53,390 nucleotides of DNA from Pseudanabaena sp. SR411 (GTDB lineage: Bacteria > Cyanobacteriota > Cyanobacteriia > Pseudanabaenales > Pseudanabaenaceae): positions 29,699 through 83,088 of the forward strand of contig NZ_NDHW01000170.1 in the NCBI RefSeq assembly GCF_002251945.1, read 5' to 3'. The notes under the pieces are model-generated. The model did no database searches and was not told the DNA's origin. It saw only the letters and a program-made list of their open reading frames with translations. Positions 1 through 7,256 of the stretch are shown in pieces (the first letter of the stretch is position 1; each line of letters starts with the position of its first letter). The position numbers and the translations under genes were made by a program.

Positions 1-3000
1 GAGATTCCATAATTTGATGGAGTTGTCATCACTGCCAGAGGCGATGGTTTTGCCATCGGGAGAAAAGGCGACGCTCCTAACCCCATTGCTATGTCCCGTG
101 AGCGTCCGTAGTTCTTTACCTTCGAGATTCCATAATTTGATGGAGTTGTCAGAACTGCTAGAAGCAATGGTTTTGCCATCGGGCGAAAAGGTAACGCTCC
201 AAACATTATTACTATGTTCTTCAAGGCGATTAGCTTCGCGAATATTATAGATAACTTCCCATAATCGCCCAAAGGTTCTACCCTCAGTATAGTTAGGAAC
301 GATCTTACGGATATCAGGATCGAAGATACGTTTGGCGGCTCTTAATCCTGCCACCATCGCATCTAACTCCTTATGCGCTAGCCAATAAGCCTCACAAGTG
401 ATACTCACCGCTTCGATTTCGGCAATTTCGGCGCGTTGGAGTTCTTTCTCTTTTGCTTCTAGAGCTGATCGCAATTGTTCTTTGGTCATCCGCAACTCTT
501 CCGCCATGCCGAAGACATACTTCTTGCGAATAAAGCTAACCAAATAATCATGAATCAACTGAAAACGGTCATCAGGCGAACTACTCACCCGAAAAGCAAG
601 CCCAGAACCAACAAGAACCGCTAGCACCAGCGAGAGATTTTCTGCTTCGTTGAGAGGTTCGATCCCCCTGCCTTCGGCATCCCCCTTAGAAAGGGGGACT
701 GAGTTATCTATACTTCCTAAAGTATCCAAAGCCCCCCTTTGCAAGGGGGGGAGGGGGGATCTAACCCCTAAACCATCGCCAGAATCCTCCCCCAACAACT
801 CCGCCGCAAGCTCTGCTTGCGTCTTTTGCGGACGCTTCTCCTCATTCCCCGTCAACGCATACAACACCCTCTCCGCCAAATCCTTATTCGCCACCCCACA
901 ATCCCGCACCACATTCTCCAACCACCGCTCCACCAACACCTCACTAGGCTTACGATGCGTATCCCCCGTCAAGGCAAGATACTCACGCAGATTCGCGATT
1001 GGCGGAACCTCTGACTCCAACTGCGCCCCCACCACCTGCAACTCAATCGGCAAAATCCGCAACTGCTCACCACTCAAATCCGTCACAAGGCGATCGATCA
1101 ACTTAGGCTCCAAACGTAACTGCGATCGCCTAGTCAACGCCTCGATCACCTGACGCGCCTGATCCTGCGTAAAATCCCCCAAATAGTAGCGCACCTGCTT
1201 ACCGAGAATATCATTCTCCACCTTTTCCAAATCCACAGCACGATCGCATTCCAACAAATAATGCAGATAGTCCTCCCGCAGCGACAACACCACCCGCACA
1301 AAATCCGTATGCAAACAAGCTTTCAGGAACTTATAAAACGGCAAGCGATCGCGAAAATCTTCCTTCTTAAAAAAGAAATCCTCAAACTGATCGAAAATCA
1401 ACACCGTCAAATAATTCTCATCAATATTCCGTTTGAAATGATGAATTGGGTCGAGATCGGGACGGCGATCACCAAAATATTTTTGTAACTTGTGTTTGAC
1501 TTCCGCACTCCAATCTTTGTAATTTTTAATCGCGAAAACTAACACCTTGCGCCCATCAATGGTTCCCTTTGTGCGTAAGGCAGGAACCAAGCCTCCAATC
1601 AAAATCGAGCTTTTCCCCGCACCCGAATCGCCATGAATCACAGTCAAAGGATATCGCGCCTGACCAATGCGATCGACCAACTTCTCCACATCCAACATCC
1701 GCCCCGAAGCTTCAATTTCCTGCGCGATTTTGTCAGACTGTTCCGCAACATTCGCATACATATCGAAATTTGTTCTTTCCCGCTTCGGATTCAAAGTCCC
1801 CGCACCGATGAAAGCCCTTAGCCCATACTGCTGCTCCACCGATCGCTGATGTTGCTTAGTCTCAAAGGCTTCCAAATATAAACCCGAAGCAGTGTAAAGC
1901 GATCGCAACTCCTCTAAAACCGATACATAGATCTGCGCGTCATAGGGATGCTGCTCACGAAGCCAGCGATCTCGCACACCCTCTAGTCTCGCGATCGCAC
2001 CTTGGCGATCGCCCAATCCCTCCAAAGCCCGTGCCAACCAAAGCTCATATTTGGCATAGCCATAGCGCCGCGAAGGTGCAAGGTTAGACAGTTGCAGCGC
2101 TTCCCCTTGGGCATATAGCGCCATTGCCGCTTCCGCCGATTCCTTCGCCGCCCGATAGTCCTGTTGCATCAATTTCACTGACGCAAGAATCCCGCGATCG
2201 TGGGATTCGCGGAGGAGATTGGGATAGATTTGATGGAGAGATAATGCTTCATTGACAAGCGCTTCTAATTCCTCAGCCCCACTGGGGCTGAGAGCTAATA
2301 ACTCCTCCCATGTTGCAGTCAAGAAATTGATATAAAAAGCCATCAATTCCCCCCGTTGCAGGTTCCGCAAAATATCTATACTTTCAGCTAAATACTGCTG
2401 AGAAGTTACATAAAAAGGCTGCTTCTGGTAGCGCTCACGCATCGCCAAACTGCGATCGCCTAATCCCAATTGCAATAGACATACAGCCTGTTTAAGCTGC
2501 TCCCCCGATTGTCGCCAAAAAACTAAACTCCTCTCAAATAAGACTTTTGCCTTCCCGATTTCCCCCTCAGTCATCGCCATACAGCCAAACGCAAAATCTA
2601 AACCTGCGCTAATCTCATCGCTAAGCTCAATCGCTTGAGCCTCTAAATCCGCGATCGCCGTAATTAGTTCAAACTGTTGCAAACTCGCATCCCAATCCCC
2701 CAAACCTTGAGACTGCAAATAGCGATCAAACGTAGCTCTGATCGAATCTTGCACCAGTTCCTTTAATTCCATCGCCTCAAGCTGAAACTCGATCGCCCCC
2801 GCTGTAGTCCAATTAGCCAGATCGCTCGCCTCGCGAGTCAAAATATCCTGAGTGTGATCGTTCAGCCACAGCACCATCGGAAATTCTAAACAATTGGCAA
2901 ATTCTTCCCTGACCCGATTTGCCGACTTCAAAACCGCTTCGATTTCCGTAACCGCATCCAAGCCCAAAACCATCAAAACCTTGGGCTTCTGCTCTGGTGG

Positions 3001-3267
3001 TAATTGCTGCACTTCGCCCATCAATTCCTGAATCGGTGCAAGTAAAGTCTTTGCATCAGGTTTTAGTTCAAGTATTGCGATCGCAGTTTCTGGTAAACCA
3101 TTCTCTGCAAGTTGCGATCGCAAGTCCTGTAATACGCGCTCTTGCAAAATTCGATAGTTAGATAAAGCGATCGACAACGAAAACCCTTGCGATCGCGTCA
3201 CAATTCTCGTCAATCTGCGTAAGGCATCGCGATTATTATCTGCAATTATATCGGTGCGATCGCTCAT
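1..3267 (-). CDS. nSTAND-type NTPase with C-terminal WD40 repeats (partial, 3' end outside window)
   Basis: An open frame runs from ATG at 3267 to the left edge, about 1089 residues without a stop. Residues 1-200 form a domain I do not recognise, and 200-500 are helical and TPR-like. Residues about 544-553 hold a Walker A (GDSGAGKSS), and about 619-630 a Walker B-like segment ending DQFEDFF, the pattern of the nSTAND1 class of STAND NTPases. From about residue 1016 WD40 repeats begin (SPDGKTIAS, NSIKLWNL). In STAND proteins the repeats sense a ligand and the NTPase oligomerises; many bacterial members are thought to act in conflict or defence. It lies 11 bp after the ATPase at 3279-4571 on the same strand, so the two are probably co-transcribed. 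Residues about 835-870 are encoded by a dispersed DNA repeat (661-761) read in frame. The effector function is unknown. Confidence 0.8.
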   Translation of the reverse strand, partial: MSDRTDIIADNNRDALRRLTRIVTRSQGFSLSIALSNYRILQERVLQDLRSQLAENGLPETAIAILELKPDAKTLLAPIQELMGEVQQLPPEQKPKVLMVLGLDAVTEIEAVLKSANRVREEFANCLEFPMVLWLNDHTQDILTREASDLANWTTAGAIEFQLEAMELKELVQDSIRATFDRYLQSQGLGDWDASLQQFELITAIADLEAQAIELSDEISAGLDFAFGCMAMTEGEIGKAKVLFERSLVFWRQSGEQLKQAVCLLQLGLGDRSLAMRERYQKQPFYVTSQQYLAESIDILRNLQRGELMAFYINFLTATWEELLALSPSGAEELEALVNEALSLHQIYPNLLRESHDRGILASVKLMQQDYRAAKESAEAAMALYAQGEALQLSNLAPSRRYGYAKYELWLARALEGLGDRQGAIARLEGVRDRWLREQHPYDAQIYVSVLEELRSLYTASGLYLEAFETKQHQRSVEQQYGLRAFIGAGTLNPKRERTNFDMYANVAEQSDKIAQEIEASGRMLDVEKLVDRIGQARYPLTVIHGDSGAGKSSILIGGLVPALRTKGTIDGRKVLVFAIKNYKDWSAEVKHKLQKYFGDRRPDLDPIHHFKRNIDENYLTVLIFDQFEDFFFKKEDFRDRLPFYKFLKACLHTDFVRVVLSLREDYLHYLLECDRAVDLEKVENDILGKQVRYYLGDFTQDQARQVIEALTRRSQLRLEPKLIDRLVTDLSGEQLRILPIELQVVGAQLESEVPPIANLREYLALTGDTHRKPSEVLVERWLENVVRDCGVANKDLAERVLYALTGNEEKRPQKTQAELAAELLGEDSGDGLGVRSPLPPLQRGALDTLGSIDNSVPLSKGDAEGRGIEPLNEAENLSLVLAVLVGSGLAFRVSSSPDDRFQLIHDYLVSFIRKKYVFGMAEELRMTKEQLRSALEAKEKELQRAEIAEIEAVSITCEAYWLAHKELDAMVAGLRAAKRIFDPDIRKIVPNYTEGRTFGRLWEVIYNIREANRLEEHSNNVWSVTFSPDGKTIASSSSDNSIKLWNLEGKELRTLTGHSNGVRSVAFSPDGKTIASGSDDNSIKLWNL
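661..761. repeat. C/G-rich dispersed repeat inside a coding frame
   Basis: About 100 bp bounded by inverted GATCCCC/GGGGATC ends. It contains two internal hairpins (CCCCCTT...AAGGGGG and CCCCCCTTTGCAAGGGGGG). This organisation is typical of intergenic miniature repeats in cyanobacteria. Here it lies between the NTPase core and the WD40 part of the minus-strand STAND gene. The gene frame stays open across it, giving a Pro/Gly/Arg-rich insert of about 35 residues. Confidence 0.65.
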
Positions 3268-3278
3268 AGAACTTTCCT

Positions 3279-4571
3279 CTAATCATCCAAAATCGGATTT
3301 CGATCAAACCAACTATTACCCTGATACTCATACTCAAACACAAACTGGCTCTTGATTAGCGTCTGGTACTCCGATTCACCCCGAACCCGCTTATCTTGTC
3401 TCACCTTCTGAATCAATTCTAATTCATCATCAGTAATCGTTTTTATCATCTTATTCCGTTCCTTAGCGATGATGCTCTCAACCAGTTTAGCCGTAATCGG
3501 AGGATCGTCCTGTTCCAAACAACCATACAGTAATCGAAATAAATTACGAACGTGACCACCACTAGCTTGACATAGGCGATCAAGAGTTTTGGGTGTGTCG
3601 AATACTTTATTTACAAATTCACTATTAATCCGTTGGACAGAATTCACCTTTGGGAAGGCTCTCGCCATCACAATTTGTCTGAGTAGCGCCATTCCTGCTT
3701 CACACTCACTGCCATCTTGCAACCGCGCAGGAACCATCGGCAAAGTCTTAATGTCAGTTCCAAATCGACTCGTGACGATCGCGGCATCATTAGAAAAAGT
3801 CAATAATAATGGAACCGTATACACCACATGGCAATCCAGACCCCGCAACTGATCGCCACGTTCCACAAATAAATATCCAGCCCTTGACTGCTCCTTCAGA
3901 TCGATGCGATTTTCAATGCGATCGAGGTTATCCACAATCACTACTAAGCCATTCAGCCCCTTAGCTTTCAGCTTTTCCTTAGCAGGAGCGAGTAACTCCT
4001 TATTAATCGAATTGATAATGCTATTGGTGCGTGATTCCAATCTTTCGCGCATTTGCCGACGCAATGACGGGCTATTCTTGGCTTGAGCCGTAATCTCAGC
4101 AATTCCCACTGACAGCTTGAAATTTGCACTCAAATCGAGTTTAGTATGCAAAATATCCTTCAGTTCGCCAAACAATTTTCTGAAATATTCTGGGATGATG
4201 TTTATTCCCTCTTTCTCTAAACCATTACTGAGTTGCCCTGCGATCGCTAACAAAATATCACTAGCATCAACATCGCTCAGTTCCAACTGGCGATCGCATT
4301 CAAAATAAGCCACATGAAATTTTTTCTCGGTCAACTCATGCTTTAGCCGCAAAAGCTCCGTCGATTTGCCGCAGCCGATATGCCCTGTAAATAACTGACA
4401 GGTTGACTCATCGGGCGAAATCCGCACAATCTTACGGGACAGACTTTCAATCAGCTTCTCGCCGCGAACTGTTGAGAGATCGACATAATAGCTGCGATCC
4501 TCTTCGTTACTAGAATCAAGGGGATGCGTTGGATTACAAGCCTTATAAAATCGCGAAAGTTCAAGATCCAT
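3279..4571 (-). CDS. P-loop (AAA/KAP-like) ATPase, partner of the STAND NTPase
   Basis: 430 residues. Walker A GHIGCGKST lies at about residues 63-71 and Walker B LVVIVDNLDRI at about 209-219, so this is a P-loop ATPase. No transmembrane segment or signal peptide is visible, and residues 130-200 are strongly charged and helical. It is the first gene of a two-gene minus-strand unit; the nSTAND-WD40 gene starts 11 bp downstream. From memory, ATPases of this kind often sit beside WD40 or TPR NTPases in cyanobacteria, so a joint role in sensing or defence is plausible, but that is inference. The ATG at 4571 is preceded by about 60 bp of leader and then repeat material. No catalytic domain other than the ATPase is recognised. 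Confidence 0.8.
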   Translation of the reverse strand: MDLELSRFYKACNPTHPLDSSNEEDRSYYVDLSTVRGEKLIESLSRKIVRISPDESTCQLFTGHIGCGKSTELLRLKHELTEKKFHVAYFECDRQLELSDVDASDILLAIAGQLSNGLEKEGINIIPEYFRKLFGELKDILHTKLDLSANFKLSVGIAEITAQAKNSPSLRRQMRERLESRTNSIINSINKELLAPAKEKLKAKGLNGLVVIVDNLDRIENRIDLKEQSRAGYLFVERGDQLRGLDCHVVYTVPLLLTFSNDAAIVTSRFGTDIKTLPMVPARLQDGSECEAGMALLRQIVMARAFPKVNSVQRINSEFVNKVFDTPKTLDRLCQASGGHVRNLFRLLYGCLEQDDPPITAKLVESIIAKERNKMIKTITDDELELIQKVRQDKRVRGESEYQTLIKSQFVFEYEYQGNSWFDRNPILDD

Positions 4572-4634
4572 AGTCGGATTTTAGGATGAAGATGAGCCAT
4601 ATCAAGTGCTGCCTATCCTAATATAACGGATGCA

Positions 4635-4690
4635 ATACCAATTCACGAAAGTGTGCTAACACTTTTGTGAATTAAAAACCAAACCTGTCT
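4635..4690. repeat. Half copy of dispersed repeat family B
   Basis: This stretch carries the ACCAATTCAC...GTGTG...ACACTTTTGTGAATTAAAAACCAAACC half of a repeat found in fuller form at 17140-17245, 17786-17892, 46152-46250 and 47865-47969. Only the TTCACAAAAGTGT-type hairpin end is present; the second hairpin is missing. It separates the ATPase promoter region from the cobalamin riboswitch. Confidence 0.6.
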
Positions 4691-4732
4691 ATGAAAAATT
4701 GCTAATTGCCATAGATGTTATACTTTGACTTC

Positions 4733-4858
4733 AGCTTTCGGTTTTAGTGAGGAGCAGTCACTGAAAGTAATGGGGAAAGATTGGTGTAAATCCAACGCTG
4801 TCCCGCAACTGTGATTTTCTGTTGATCAGCAGAAAGAGTCAGAACGCCCGCCGAAGCT
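4733..4858 (+). promoter_or_regulatory. Cobalamin (adenosylcobalamin-type) riboswitch
   Basis: Conserved core segments appear in the right order: GGGGAAAGATTGGTGTAAAT at 4772-4791, then TCC, GCTG and CCCGCAACTGTGA, and a B12-box-like GTCAGAACGCCCGCC ending at 4852. The closing stem pairs AGCTTTCGG (4733-4741) with CCGAAGCT (4851-4858). It lies 38 nt before the start of a 149-residue unknown protein, with the Shine-Dalgarno GAGG at 4887-4890 beyond the aptamer. Riboswitches of this class repress expression when B12 is abundant, probably here at the ribosome-binding site because no strong terminator follows the aptamer. Confidence 0.9.
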
Positions 4859-4896
4859 CATTTCAAATCCATAAATCGACATCTACGAGGTAATAG

Positions 4897-5346
4897 ATGA
4901 AGTTAAAAGATAGCGACTGGCAAGGCAATTTTGGCTATTGGCAAAAAAGCTTTATTCACAACAACTTAATGATGATCGGCTATTCGGCATGGCAAGGCTT
5001 TTTGCAAAATGGTCGAGGAGTCGTAGTTTGTGATGTTGATCGCAGTGCGATCGCTCCCAGTAACACAGGTTTAGAAGTTACCCAATTCAAATCCCAATTT
5101 ATTGCTGAACAAGAATTAATCTCTTCAATTCAAGCTTTTTCTCTCGATCAAGAATTGATCACTGTTCTTGTGCAAGCTGTCGGGAATTATGCCCCACATA
5201 AAGAGTTGGTTCTACTGATGAAAATGGAGCAGCATCTCGAAATTAATCTCTTCCAAAACCTGAAAATTTTTCCTCCCGACTGTTACGAGCAAGTCAGCCG
5301 CCGATGGGAAGAGTTTCAACCTTGCCTAGAAACTCATATTAAATAA
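4897..5346 (+). CDS. Unknown 149-residue protein under a cobalamin riboswitch
   Basis: I do not recognise the family. The protein is 149 residues, soluble, with no signal peptide or membrane segment. It has a Trp/Gln-rich N-terminus (DWQGNFGYWQ) and a helical C-terminal half. The ATG at 4897 is supported by GAGG seven bases upstream. The leader holds a clear cobalamin riboswitch, so expression is expected to rise when B12 is scarce; genes controlled this way usually concern B12 synthesis or uptake, or B12-independent substitutes for B12 enzymes. The next gene on the strand is a methyltransferase 300 bp away behind a mobile element, so it is not clearly in the same operon. Its role in cobalamin physiology is inferred only from the riboswitch. 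Confidence 0.75.
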   Translation: MKLKDSDWQGNFGYWQKSFIHNNLMMIGYSAWQGFLQNGRGVVVCDVDRSAIAPSNTGLEVTQFKSQFIAEQELISSIQAFSLDQELITVLVQAVGNYAPHKELVLLMKMEQHLEINLFQNLKIFPPDCYEQVSRRWEEFQPCLETHIK

Positions 5347-5369
5347 ATGAGCGCAAAAAAGTTGTAATT

Positions 5370-5534
5370 CCTGATGTTACGTGGATAGAATTCCTGAGAT
5401 AATATAAGTCTAGGGCTGGCACGGGGGCGCAGCCCCTACAGAATATAAATTATTGTAGTAGGGGCAATCACCCCGTGGTTGCCCTGTTACGCTAGCAGCA
5501 AGAGATTCATCATCTGAGTTCCACGTAACATCAG
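5370..5534. mobile_element. Miniature inverted-repeat element (MITE-like)
   Basis: Perfect 15-bp terminal inverted repeats CTGATGTTACGTGGA (5371-5385) and TCCACGTAACATCAG (5520-5534) bound about 165 bp with no transposase. TAATT occurs directly outside both ends (5365-5369 and 5535-5539), a plausible target-site duplication. The interior has GGGGC-rich inverted segments (GGGGGCGCAGCCCC and GGGGCAATCACCCC). An apparent minus-strand reading frame across it is not a gene. Confidence 0.6.
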
Positions 5535-5540
5535 TAATTA

Positions 5541-5592
5541 AAGAACCGCTTTTTGTGAGGGCAGCTAAGCAGCTTTTACAAAAAATGGGTTC
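5541..5592. repeat. Imperfect hairpin downstream of the MITE
   Basis: AGAACCGCTTTTTGT pairs with ACAAAAAATGGGTTCT across a GC-rich loop, giving an imperfect stem-loop about 55 bp before the methyltransferase start. It may be a remnant repeat or a leader structure; nothing else in 5347-5649 looks coding. Confidence 0.4.
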
Positions 5593-5649
5593 TTTATTAA
5601 GTATTAAGCTCCAGATGCCTAATGTGAAATCTGCTATATTAACTAATCT

Positions 5650-6498
5650 ATGAACAATGTAATTCGATACCAAAACGCTGCACTCCAGTACTACCGAGAT
5701 CTGACAGGCTCTTCTTATCTTCACTATGGTTATTGGGAACCAATTCCTTTACCCACAGATGAGTTGACTGTCACCAAACTGCGTGCTGCCCAAGAAGCCT
5801 ATGCAACACATCTTCTCTCTTTTCTGCCAACCGATATTCATACAGTCTTAGATGTTGGTTGTGGCAATGGTGATAATGCCGTGGCGATGATTGAGAAGGG
5901 TTTGCAAGTTGAGGGATTAGCCCCTGATCCATTGCAACAAGCTAACTTCCTAGAACGTACCAAAGGCAAGGCTTTATTTCATATTGATATTTTTCAAGAA
6001 TTTGTGAAAGCCCCTGCGAAGTATTCTTCACAGCTTACCTATGACCTAGTTCTATTTAGTGAAAGCACTCAATATATGTCACCAGAAATGATTGCTGAAG
6101 GTTCGGCTGCGGTGACGAAATCTGGCAGTTATGTACTGTTAGCAGATATGTTGCGGAAAGATCCTGAATATAAGGAAGGAATGTTTTCCAACTGTTTGAT
6201 TAATGCCGATCTGCATAAGTCAATGGAGAAGGCTGGATTTAAGTTGATTAAGACGGATGATATTTCCGCACATATTGCCCCAACTCTAGATATCTGCGTC
6301 CAGAGCTTCCAAACCTTTGGGGTTTCTACGATGAAATATGTCGGCAATCTGATCGCGATCGCCGTGCCACCAATCTATAAAGTTCTGCGCTACTTCTTCG
6401 GCAAGTCAATCAAAAAATTGATTGCTGAAGGGCTACAAGCCTCTAATCTTTTTCATAAGCATCTGTGTTATGAAATCCAGCTTTGGCAGAAAATCTAA
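5650..6498 (+). CDS. Class I SAM-dependent methyltransferase
   Basis: 282 residues. The SAM-binding motif I VLDVGCGNGDN sits at residues 66-76, and the acidic post-motif (EGLAPDP) and a LVLFSES segment follow in the usual order of a Rossmann-fold methyltransferase. The N-terminus YLHYGYWEP resembles sterol/tocopherol-type or other small-molecule methyltransferases, in which an HYGYW-like motif precedes the core. The substrate cannot be told from sequence. ATG 5650 is the first in-frame start after the upstream repeat material; no strong ribosome-binding site is visible. A hairpin at 6506-6525 follows directly. Confidence 0.8.
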   Translation: MNNVIRYQNAALQYYRDLTGSSYLHYGYWEPIPLPTDELTVTKLRAAQEAYATHLLSFLPTDIHTVLDVGCGNGDNAVAMIEKGLQVEGLAPDPLQQANFLERTKGKALFHIDIFQEFVKAPAKYSSQLTYDLVLFSESTQYMSPEMIAEGSAAVTKSGSYVLLADMLRKDPEYKEGMFSNCLINADLHKSMEKAGFKLIKTDDISAHIAPTLDICVQSFQTFGVSTMKYVGNLIAIAVPPIYKVLRYFFGKSIKKLIAEGLQASNLFHKHLCYEIQLWQKI

Positions 6499-6500
6499 AT

Positions 6501-6525
6501 AAAAAACCCTACCTTTCGGTAGGGT
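6501..6525 (-). terminator. Intrinsic terminator between methyltransferase and hli genes
   Basis: ACCCTACC/GGTAGGGT form an 8-bp stem with a TTTC loop (6506-6525). An A6 run on the plus strand at 6501-6506 becomes a U tract for minus-strand transcripts, so it best fits termination of the hli transcript. It may also act on the methyltransferase transcript. Confidence 0.7.
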
Positions 6526-6578
6526 CGAATAATCGTTTTTACTTTGTCTCAAACATTTTGATTGGGAACGGTCAAGGT

Positions 6579-6788
6579 TTATAGATTCCCCAGTAACCAA
6601 ATCAATCCATGCCCCGTAGCAGCTTCGGTAATGAGGAGAGACACGAAGCCAATCATGGCAAGTCTACCGTTTAGTAATTCCGCGTAAGGTGTAAAACCAG
6701 CTTTCTCAGTATCATCAACATACATCTTTGGTTCAATTGCGAAGTTGTTGAGTACACCGCGTTCATCTACTCTGTAGCTATTAGTCAT
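6579..6788 (-). CDS. hli: High-light-inducible protein (single-helix CAB-like), downstream copy
   Basis: 69 residues ending in a single chlorophyll a/b-binding helix with the signature [12 protein letters not shown]. HLIPs sit in the thylakoid membrane, bind chlorophyll and carotenoid as dimers, and protect photosystem assembly intermediates under high light. The protein is identical, residue for residue, to the product of 6856-7065. The two reading frames differ at about 15 nucleotides, all silent. The repeat unit of about 277 bp includes the ribosome-binding region (TTTTTTCCTCTGTTT on the plus strand). The genes are probably co-transcribed and end at the terminator at 6501-6525. Confidence 0.93.
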   Translation of the reverse strand: MTNSYRVDERGVLNNFAIEPKMYVDDTEKAGFTPYAELLNGRLAMIGFVSLLITEAATGHGLIWLLGNL

Positions 6789-6855
6789 TGTTTTTTCCTC
6801 TGTTTAAATTCTTTTTTACTTTGTCTCAAATACTCTGATGAGTAACAATCAAAAT

Positions 6856-7065
6856 TTATAGATTCCCCAGCAACCAAATCAAACCATGCCCCGTAGCAGC
6901 TTCAGTAATTAGAAGAGAGACAAAACCAATCATGGCAAGTCTACCGTTTAGTAATTCTGCATAAGGTGTAAAACCAGCTTTCTCAGTATCATCAACATAC
7001 ATCTTTGGTTCAATTGCGAAGTTGTTGAGAACGCCTCTTTCATCTACTCTGTAGCTGTTAGTCAT
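6856..7065 (-). CDS. hli: High-light-inducible protein (single-helix CAB-like), upstream copy
   Basis: The protein is identical to that encoded at 6579-6788, with the CAB motif [12 protein letters not shown]. This is the promoter-proximal copy. A plausible HLR1 element for the regulator RpaB lies at 7091-7108, 26-43 nt upstream. Keeping two identical proteins through about 15 silent differences points to selection on the protein, or partial gene conversion, rather than a very recent duplication. Confidence 0.93.
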   Translation of the reverse strand: MTNSYRVDERGVLNNFAIEPKMYVDDTEKAGFTPYAELLNGRLAMIGFVSLLITEAATGHGLIWLLGNL

Positions 7066-7090
7066 TGTTTTTTCCTCTGTTTGAATTCCT

Positions 7091-7108
7091 TATGTAAAGA
7101 AATATAAC
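7091..7108 (-). promoter_or_regulatory. Putative HLR1 (RpaB) site upstream of hli genes
   Basis: On the minus strand the sequence reads GTTATATT-TC-TTTACATA. It matches the HLR1 pattern of two (G/T)TTACA(A/T)(A/T) repeats separated by 2 nt with one mismatch (T for C in the first half). RpaB is known to control hli genes through such sites. The position just upstream of the start is suitable. Confidence 0.5.
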
Positions 7109-7203
7109 AAAGTATTTCGAGATGTGAATCTAGCTAAAGGTATGGATGACTATTTGGCTGTACCTATACAAAGAGGTAGTCAAGTTGGCGGCGCAAAGCG
7201 CTC

Positions 7204-7256
7204 AAGCCCAATTCTTGGTTAGCGGCGCTTTGCGCCGCTAACCAAGAATTGGGCTT
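7204..7256. repeat. Family A hairpin, 25-bp stem
   Basis: Perfect 25-bp arms 7204-7228 and 7232-7256 with a TTT loop and the cap GCGGCGC-TTT-GCGCCGC. It abuts the TGA of the minus-strand mscS-like gene (7256-7258) and probably acts as its terminator. A degenerate second cap (GGCGGCGCAAAGCGC) lies just upstream at 7187-7201. Confidence 0.85.

Noticed and set aside
1-220. Tandem near-repeats at the left edge as a CRISPR or satellite
   Set aside because: The repeats of about 126 bp encode WD40 blades in frame with the minus-strand protein.
650-1153. Plus-strand open frame of 167 codons
   Set aside because: It is antisense to the STAND NTPase, which has recognisable motifs; the frame starts inside the C/G-rich repeat.
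5410-5724. Minus-strand open frame of 104 codons
   Set aside because: It spans the MITE and overlaps the methyltransferase start; composition comes from the repeat.
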